Shown in pieces: positions 1-6,744 of a DNA stretch of 64,000 bases. The DNA comes from Zonotrichia leucophrys gambelii. Lineage: Eukaryota; Chordata; Aves; Passeriformes; Passerellidae. The stretch's first letter is position 1. Each line of letters opens with the position of its first letter. The notes under the pieces were generated by a model, which was given only the letters and a program-made list of their open reading frames with translations, was not told where the DNA came from and ran no database searches. Position numbers and translations under genes: made by a program. The DNA lies in assembly GCF_028769735.1 (NCBI RefSeq), contig NC_088195.1, positions 1 to 64,000 on the forward strand, read 5' to 3'.

Positions 1-410
1 TTTTCTCGATTTTTGCCGGGATTTTTGCGCTCTCCGCGGGTCCCCGGGGGCCGGAATGAAATTCCGGTTCGCGTGAGGCCGGCGGCGTCGCGGGACGGGG
101 CATCTAAGGCGTCGGGGCGGCCTCTGGCCGCCGCGGCCCGGCGACGAAAGGTCGGTGCCCGGGGGCGGGGCATGGCGACGGGGGGCGGGGGCACGGCGAC
201 GGGGGGCGGTGCCTGGGGGCGGCTAGGGCCAGGTCGGCGCGGGCTTGGCTAAGGGCAGTGCTGCGGTTTGGGGGGTGGGACCTAGGGGCGGGGCTTGGTG
301 ACGGGGTGGGTGCCTGGGTATAGGGGTGGTGTCTAGTGGTAGGCGAGACTGATTAGGCTTGATTGGTGTCCGCTGGGGGTCCTGATTAGGAGAGGGTGGG
401 GTTCCTATCT
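1..410. other. CpG- and G-rich segment with GC boxes
   Basis: The first 250 bases are very GC- and CpG-rich. GGGGCGGGG occurs at 162-170 and 182-190, with GGGGCGGGGC at 285-294, as in Sp1/KLF sites. Between 160 and 235 a decayed tandem motif (about 21 bases, GGCGACGGGGGGCGG) is visible. From 300 on the sequence grades into GT-rich DNA. An open frame at 13-252 has low-complexity Gly/Arg/Ala composition and is probably not a gene. It may be a promoter-type island or decayed minisatellite. Confidence 0.5.
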
Positions 411-605
411 AGTGTTTATAGTAAAAAGAATAAAAACTATATGTCCGGTGCAGCAGTAGAAAATTTCAGGCTCCCGGGGAGTAAAGGGTTTGTTTTGTAT
501 TTTTCAATTTTTTATTTTTTTCCTTTTGTCCCAGGGAGCCTGAAAGTTTCTACTGCTGCTTTTTTAAACTAAAGCTAGAAAGGAAAACAAAGTTAGAAAG
601 AGAGA
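411..605 (+). repeat. Left arm of 5.3 kb-spaced inverted repeat
   Basis: This block is matched in reverse complement by 5478-5674, including shared stretches such as TAGAAAATTTCAGGCTCCC, TTTCTACTGCTGCTTTTTT and AAAGCTAGAAAGGAAA. Within it, GCAGCAGTAGAAAATTTC to 475 and its near complement at 534-559 form a potential hairpin with a 58-base loop. The two arms bracket the tandem arrays, as terminal inverted repeats would bracket a mobile element, but I see no transposase. Confidence 0.75.
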
Positions 606-803
606 GAGAAAATGTATCCTAAACACCCCACAGAACCCTAAAAAGAGCCTCCAAATACACTCAAAATGCCCTACTTTTAAAAAGCCCCTAAAACACCCGT
701 AAAAATCCCCCAAGAACCTTTAAAAAAATCCTTAAATAATCCTAAAAGAGCTTTAAAATTAACCCTAACTGTTAAAATTACCGATTAAAACTAACCCTAA
801 TCC
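606..803. repeat. A/C-rich degenerate CCCTAA-like repeats
   Basis: The strand is rich in short CCTAAA and CCCTAAAA-like motifs (CCTAAACACCCC, CCCCTAAAACACCC), ending in TTAACCCTAACTG and CTAACCCTAATCC near 768-802. This resembles decayed telomere-type CCCTAA sequence mixed with A-runs. No gene is seen. Confidence 0.4.
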
Positions 804-1247
804 AAGATGGCGGCGCCCATGCTCACACGAGGTTTTCGGCAAGATGGCGGCGCCTGTGCCGACACGTGGATTCCGGCAAGATGGCAGCGCCCATGCAGAC
901 ACGTGGTTTCCGGCAAGATGGCGGCGCCCATGCCGACACGTGGATTCCGGCAAGATGGCGGCGCCCATGCCGACACGTGGTTTTTGGCAAGATGGCGGCG
1001 CCAGTGCCGACACGTGAATTCCGGCAAGATGGCAGCGCCCATGCAGACACGTGGTTTCCTGCAAGATGGCGGCGCCCATGCCGACACGTGGATTCCGCCA
1101 AGATGGCGGCGCCCATGCCGACACGTGGTTTCCGGCAAGATGGCGGTGCCCAGGCGTGCACGTGGTTTTGGGCAAGATGGCGGCGCCCATGTCGACACGT
1201 GGTTTCCGGCAAGATGGCGGCGTCCATGCCGACACGTGGATTCCGGC
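804..1247 (+). repeat. 37 bp tandem repeat, 12 units, with YY1 and E-box motifs
   Basis: Units start at 804, 841, 878 and every 37 bases to 1211; 12 x 37 = 444 bp exactly, and a 13th breaks off at 1248. Each begins AAGATGGCGGCGCCCATG, continues CCGACACGTGG and ends TTCCGGC. AAGATGGCGGC, a YY1-type site, is exact in nine units; CACGTG is in eleven. The strand with YY1 sites reads toward the satellite that follows directly. Three minus-strand frames here are repeat artefacts. Confidence 0.93.
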
Positions 1248-1254
1248 AACATGG

Positions 1255-4200
1255 CACCTTTTACGACAGTCGCGCTTTACGGCAGATTTTACGACAGTCG
1301 CGCTTTACGGCACCTTTTACGACAGTCGCGCTTTACGGCAGATTTTACGACAGTCGCGCTTTACGGCACCTTTTACGACAGTCGCGCTTTACGGCCGATT
1401 TTACGACAGTCGCGCTTTACGGCCGCTTTTACGACAGTCGCGCTTTACGGCAGTTTTTCGACAGTCGCGCCTTTACGGCCGTTTTACGACAGTCGCGCTT
1501 TACGGCCGATTTTACGACAGTCGCGCTTTACACGGCACGCCTTTTACGACAGTCGCGCTTTACGGCACCTTTTACGACAGTCGCGCTTTACGGCCGATTT
1601 TACGACAGTCGCGCTTTACGGCACCTTTTACGACAGTCGCGCTTTACGGCCGTTTTACGACAGTCGCGCTTTACGGCAGTTTTACGACAGTCGCGCTTTA
1701 CGGCCGATTTTACGACAGTCGCGCTTTACTCGGCTACCTTTTACGACAGTCGCGCTTTACGGCAGTTTTACGACAGTCGCGCTTTACGGCAGTTTTACGA
1801 CAGTCGCGCTTTACGGCCGATTTTACGACAGTCGCGCTTTACGCACTTTTACGACAGTCGCGCTTTACGGCCGTTTTACGACAGTCGCGCTTTACGGCCC
1901 ATTTTACGACAGTCGCGCTTTACGGCAGTTTTACGACAGTCGCGCTTTACGGCACCTTTTACGACAGTCGCGCTTTACGGCCGATTTTACGACAGTCGCG
2001 CTTTACGGCCGATTTTACGACAGTCGCGCTTTACGGCACCTTTTACGACAGTCGCGCTTTACGGCCGATTTTACGACAGTCGCGCTTTACGGCACCGATT
2101 TTACGACAGTCGCGCTTTACGGCACCTTTTACGACAGTCGCGCTTTACGGCCGATTTTACGACAGTCGCGCTTTACGGCACTTTTACGACAGTCGCGCTT
2201 TACGGCACCTTTTACGACAGTCGCGCTTTACGGCCGTTTTACGACAGTCGCGCTTTACGGCCGATTTTACGACAGTCGCGCTTTACGGCCGTTTTACGAC
2301 AGTCGCGCTTTACGGCAGTTTTACGACAGTCGCGCTTTACGGCCGTTTTACGACAGTCGCGCTTTACGGCACCTTTTACGACAGTCGCGCTTTACGGCAC
2401 GTTTTACGACAGTCGCGCTTTACGGCCCATTTTACGACAGTCGCGCTTTACGGCACCTTTTACGACAGTCGCGCTTTACGGCCGTTTTACGACAGTCGCG
2501 CTTTACGGCCGATTTTACGACAGTCGCGCTTTACGGCCGTTTTACGACAGTCGCGCTTTACGGCACCTTTTACGACAGTCGCGCTTTACGGCCGATTTTA
2601 CGACAGTCGCGCTTTACGGCCGATTTTACGACAGTCGCGCTTTACGGCACCTTTTACGGCAGTCGCGCTTTACGGCACCTTTTACGACAGTCGCGCTTTA
2701 CGGCACCTTTTACGACAGTCGCGCTTTACGGCCGATTTTACGACAGTCGCGCTTTACGGCACTTTTACGACAGTCGCGCTTTACGGCCGATTTTACGACA
2801 GTCGCGCTTTACGGCCGATTTTACGACAGTCGGCTTTACGGCCGATTTTACGACAGTCGCGCTTTACGGCCCTTTTACGACAGTCGCCTTTACGGCACTT
2901 TTACGACAGTCGCGCTTTACGGCCGATTTTACGACAGTCGCGCTTTACGGCCATTTTACGACAGTCGCGCTTTACGGCACCTTTTACGACAGTCGCGCTT
3001 TACGGCACCTTTTACGACAGTCGCGCTTTACGGCCGATTTTACGACAGTCGCGCTTTACGGCAGTTTTACGACAGTCGCGCTTTACGGCACCTTTTACGA
3101 CAGTCGCGCTTTACGGCCGATTTTACGACAGTCGCGCTTTACGGCCGATTTTACGACAGTCGCGCTTTACGGCCGATTTTACGACAGTCGCCCTTTACGG
3201 CACCTTTTACGACAGTCGCGCTTTACGGCCGATTTTACGACAGTCGCGCTTTACGGCCGATTTTACGACAGTCGCGCTTTACGGCACCTTTTACGACAGT
3301 CGCGCTTTACGGCACCTTTTACGACAGTCGCGCTTTACGGCATTTTACGACAGTCGCGCTTTACGGCACCTTTTACGACAGTCGCGCTTTACGGCCGATT
3401 TTACGACAGTCGCGCTTTACGGCCCCTTTTACGACAGTCGCGCTTTACGGCACCTTTTACGACAGTCGCGCTTTACGGCCGATTTTACGACAGTCGCGCT
3501 TTACGGCCGATTTTACGACAGTCGCGCTTTACGGCACCTTTTACGACAGTCGCGCTTTACGGCCGATTTTACGACAGTTTTACGACAGTCGCGCTTTACG
3601 GCCGATTTTACGACAGTCGCTGTTTACGGCAGTTTTACGACAGTCGCGCTTTACGGCCGATTTTACGACAGCCGCGCTTTACGGCAGCTTTTACGACAGT
3701 CGCGCTTTACGGCACCTTTTACGACAGTCGCGCTTTACGGCCGATTTTACGACAGTCGCGCTTTACGGCCGATTTTACGACAGTCGCGCTTTACGGCACC
3801 TTTTACGACAGTCGCGCTTTACGGCACTTTTACGACAGTCGCGCTTTACGGCCGATTTTACGACAGCCGCGCTTTACGGCAGTTTTACGACAGTCGCGCT
3901 TTACGGCACCTTTTACGACAGTCGCGCTTTACGGCCGATTTTACGACAGTCGCGCTTTACGCATTTTACGACAGTCGCGCTTTACGGCCGATTTTACGAC
4001 AGTCGCGCTTTACGGCCGATTTTACGACAGTCGCGCTTTACGGCACCTTTTACGACAGTCGCGCTTTACGGCAGTTTTACGACAGTCGCGCTTTACGGCA
4101 CCTTTTACGACAGTCGCGCTTTACGGCACCTTTTACGACAGTCGCGCTTTACGGCCGATTTTACGACAGTCGCGCTTTACGGCCGATTTTACGACAGTCG

Positions 4201-4843
4201 CGCTTTACGGCAGCTTTACGACAGTCGCGCTTTACGGCACCTTTTACGACAGTCGCGCTTTACGGCCGATTTTACGACAGTCGCGCTTTAAAACGGCCGA
4301 TTTTACGACAGTCGCGCTGCTTTTACGCCGCACCGATTTTACGACAGTCGCGCTTTACGGCACGTTTTACGACAGTCGCGCTTTACGGCCGTTTTACGAC
4401 AGTCGCGCTTTACGGCAGTTTTAACGACAGTCGCGCTTTACGGCCGATTTTTCGACAGTCGCGCTTTTCGGCACCTTTTACGACAGTCGCGCTTTACGGC
4501 ACCTTTTACGACAGTCGCGCTTTACGGCCGATTTTACGACAGTCGCGCTTTACGGCAGTTTTACGACAGTCGCGCTTTACGGCAGTTTTACGACAGTCGC
4601 GCTTTACGGCACCTTTTACGACAGTCGCGCTTTACGGCCGATTTTACGACAGTCGCGCTTTACGGCCGATTTTACGACAGTCGCGCTTTACGGCAGTTTT
4701 ACGACAGTCGCGCTTTACGGCACCTTTTACGACAGTCGCGCTTTACGGCCGATTTTACGACAGTCGCGCTTTACGGCCGATTTTACGACAGTCGCGCTTT
4801 ACGGCACCTTTTACGACAGTCGCGCTTTACGGCCGATTTTACG
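1255..4843 (+). repeat. CpG-dense satellite, 26-28 bp monomers, about 130 copies
   Basis: A nearly invariant 25-base core begins TTTTACGACAGTCGCG and ends CTTTACGGC. A linker of one to three bases separates cores, most often ACC or CGA (28 bp period), also AG, CG or AC (27 bp). Each monomer carries four or five CpGs. The core contains TTTACGRC twice, so it may derive from a shorter half-unit. No TAA, TAG or TGA occurs on the plus strand of a standard monomer, which is why frames of over 1100 codons stay open. I recognise no named satellite. Confidence 0.95.
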
Positions 4844-5160
4844 CCAAGTTTTCCTTGCCCATCTTGGGTTTTTCCATTGATTTTTCTTGCCAGTCTTGGG
4901 GGTTTGTTCTGGGTTTGTTTTTGCCCATCTTGGGTTTTTTTTTTCAGGGTATTCTGTGGGAGTTTTCTGGTTTTTTTTCTTGCCCGTCTGGGGGGTTTTT
5001 TCTGTGATTTTCCTGCTTTTTTTGTTGATTTTTCCTTGCCCTTCTTGTGGTTTTTTTTCTGGGTTTTTCTTGCCCATCTTGGAGGTTTTTCTGGGACTTT
5101 TTTTCTGTTTTTTTTTTTTCTTGTCCATCTTGGGGTTTTTTAGGTTTTTTTTCTGGGTTT
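4844..5160. repeat. T-rich degenerate repeat with CCATCTTGGG core
   Basis: About seven decayed copies of CTTGCCCATCTTGGG plus a T/G-rich tail start near 4853, 4887, 4920, 4979, 5036, 5069 and 5119, often 33 bases apart. CCATCTTG is the reverse complement of CAAGATGG, the core of the 37 bp repeat. Lysine-rich frames on the minus strand here are compositional. Confidence 0.7.
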
Positions 5161-5395
5161 GCGCACTTAGCCCGCTCCCCTGGCGACCGGCCGCTTTGGC
5201 CCGCCAGCCACTCATGTGCCACGTCGGCCATTGCGTCAAACGCCGTGCCGGCAGCAGGGCCTGCCGGGAGTTGTAGTCTCGTGCTGACAGCCACTGCTCT
5301 GTCCTCCGCCCCCGGGAGCTGCAGTCCCGCCAGGGCATCAAATGGGTCCTTTGCTCCTGGGTGGGGAAGGACCTGAGGCAGCACCGCTCCTCCCG
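5161..5395. other. CpG-rich segment inside the repeat complex
   Basis: The sequence is GC-rich and mostly non-repetitive, and carries a ZNF143-like site at 5259-5277. It could be a TATA-less promoter-type island, but no transcript can be tied to it from sequence. Its reading frames are short, run into the T-rich repeat and match no family. Confidence 0.4.
5259..5277 (-). promoter_or_regulatory. ZNF143/THAP11-type site
   Basis: The minus strand reads ACTACAACTCCCGGCAGGC, close to the known ZNF143 promoter motif ACTACAAYTCCCRGCAKGC. A second, weaker version (ACTGCAGCTCCC on the minus strand) lies near 5315-5325. Such sites usually sit in CpG-rich promoters. Confidence 0.55.
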
Positions 5396-5477
5396 AATGC
5401 CCTTTCCCTTTCCTTTTCCCTTTCCTTTCCTCCTTTCCTTCTTTATTTTTTTTTCCTTTTATTTCTTTCTTTCCCAG
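5396..5477 (+). repeat. Polypyrimidine tract
   Basis: This is an almost pure C/T run (CCCTTTCCCTTTCC, then T-rich) next to the right arm of the inverted repeat. It is simple sequence with no gene. Confidence 0.8.
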
Positions 5478-5674
5478 TTTTTCTAACTTGGTTTCCTTTC
5501 TAGCTTTAGAATAAAAAAGCAGCAGTAGAAACTTTCAGCCTATCTGGCAGTAAAAAAACCCCAAAACCAAAATGATTTAAAGAAAACTCTTTACTCCCTG
5601 GGAGCCTGAAATTTTCTACATCTGTACACGACATATAGCTAGATACTTTATATTTTATACTTTATTTATACACT
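5478..5674 (-). repeat. Right arm of 5.3 kb-spaced inverted repeat
   Basis: This is the reverse complement of 411-605 with scattered substitutions and small indels. It has its own internal hairpin arms, GCAGCAGTAGAAACTTTCAG from 5519 and GGGAGCCTGAAATTTTCTAC from 5600. Together the arms make the complex a large, imperfect inverted structure. Confidence 0.75.
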
Positions 5675-5970
5675 GTCTCCTGCCATCTGCTCAGGCGCAC
5701 TGCAAGTACAGTGCCATCTGCACCAACAAACTGCAGGCAGAGTGCCGCCTAATGATGTCACCGCGTCTACATGGCCCTAAACGCCTCATAAAGACCCCAA
5801 GGCATAGCCGTCTTGCCAGCTGCCTGATAAAAATGCCGACACCAACCCCGCCCCCTAGAAACAATTTCATGCGACGCCGCCCGCTATGGGCAAACCAGGA
5901 TGCCATCACCGCCACCGGCAAGGCGCGGAAGGCACACAAAAAGCACCACAAACCGAAAAAACCCGGCTTG
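5675..5970. other. Non-genic flank of the repeat complex
   Basis: This is mixed, moderately CpG-rich sequence. A frame at 5752-6195 is open on the plus strand but runs into repeat and AT-rich DNA and matches nothing. I see no further structure. Confidence 0.35.
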
Positions 5971-6082
5971 GAAAGCCGTCATCTTTGCTTGGCATCACGT
6001 GACTGGGATGGCAGTCCGCGACGGCCACGGCCCTGCCATGTTGTATGGCACCCCGTGATGGTCAGGGCGCCGCCATCTTGTA
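5971..6082 (-). repeat. Three decayed, inverted 37 bp units
   Basis: Read on the minus strand, units aligned at about 5975, 6035 and 6072 match the 37 bp repeat. GCCGTCATCTT then CACGTG (5996-6001) are in the first; GCCATGTTG with CCCCGTGATGG is in the second; GCCGCCATCTTG (6069-6080, an exact YY1-type site) is in the third. The last two start exactly 37 bases apart. Orientation is opposite to 804-1247. Confidence 0.65.
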
Positions 6083-6091
6083 CGGCACAAC

Positions 6092-6115
6092 TTTATGACA
6101 GTCGCGCTTTATGGC
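6092..6115 (+). repeat. Orphan satellite monomer with CpG decay
   Basis: TTTATGACAGTCGCG followed by CTTTATGGC is the satellite core with both TACG steps changed to TATG. Weaker remnants (CTTTTACGGCACTT) follow to about 6150. It lies 1.25 kb beyond the main array. Confidence 0.85.
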
Positions 6116-6285
6116 ACTTCCTTTTATGGAACTTTTACGGCACTTCACTGTACAGCACTTTACAGGTTTTTATTTTTTCATTTATTTTTAATTAATTTTA
6201 TTTTTTAAATTTTAAGTTATTTTTAATTTCATTTTTATTTTCAATTTTTCTATTTTTACAGCTTTTTATTTTATTTTATTTGGTG
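6116..6285. other. AT-rich stretch
   Basis: Remnant satellite-like sequence to about 6150 gives way to T/A-rich low complexity (repeated TTTTATTTT). There is no gene. Confidence 0.6.
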
Positions 6286-6450
6286 CTGCCCAGACCAGCT
6301 CAAGCCGGTGATTGTGGCGGTGTTTGAGGGTCCCCAGGATGAGGGAAGAGATGAGAATCTTGACTCCACCTTTCAGAAGGCTGATTTATTATTTTCTGAT
6401 CTCTATTATATTAAAAGAAAATGAGATCTTAGAACTATACTAAAAGCTTG
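6286..6450. mobile_element. Dispersed repeat fragment, possibly avian LTR
   Basis: The segment starting GGTGCTGCCCAGACCAGCTC, then GATGAGGGAAGAGATGAGAA and CTGATTTATTATTTTC, resembles a high-copy songbird LTR-derived repeat from memory. No retroviral coding sequence accompanies it. I cannot name the family without a repeat library. Confidence 0.4.
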
Positions 6451-6744
6451 GCGGTGGGGGGAGAGAGGGATGGGGCAGGGTGGGGTGGGGAGGGGTGAAG
6501 GGCAGAGAGATGGATGGGGCAGGAGCAGGCTGGAAGTTCGAGTAGGGGTGGGGGGCTGAGAAGCGGACATGACAGAAGACGGCTAAGGGGAGGAGGTAAG
6601 GGTTAGGGGGGGCAACTCCATATCTCCCAGACCAAAGCTACAGCAAAGGAAAACTCGGGTTGCCCAGGCAGCGCCAAACGCCTCCTGCAAACTGACAACA
6701 GGAACTGGCATTCAGTTTTTAAACAGATTCTCAGTGTACGTATC
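6451..6744 (+). other. G-rich stretch downstream of MAGI3
   Basis: A run of G-tracts, GGGGCAGGGTGGGGTGGGG then AGGGG (about 6472-6494), fits a canonical intramolecular G-quadruplex pattern on the plus strand. Further G-tracts follow to about 6620. The rest to 6744 shows nothing. Confidence 0.55.

Noticed and set aside
765..1257. Minus-strand frames of 144-156 codons rich in Cys, His and Arg that look zinc-finger-like
   Set aside because: The periodic Cys/His pattern comes from the 37 bp repeat; spacing does not match a zinc finger, and three frames overlap.
1255..4843. CRISPR array
   Set aside because: The repeats are 25-base cores, but spacers are only one to three bases and come from a handful of types; the genome is a vertebrate.
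807..5007. Three overlapping plus-strand open frames of 1141-1318 codons
   Set aside because: They are translations of the 37 bp and satellite repeats, open only because the monomer lacks stop codons; all three frames are open at once and the peptides merely cycle.
4811..5384. Lysine-rich minus-strand and phenylalanine-rich plus-strand frames
   Set aside because: They follow the T-rich repeat composition and have no domain or family match.
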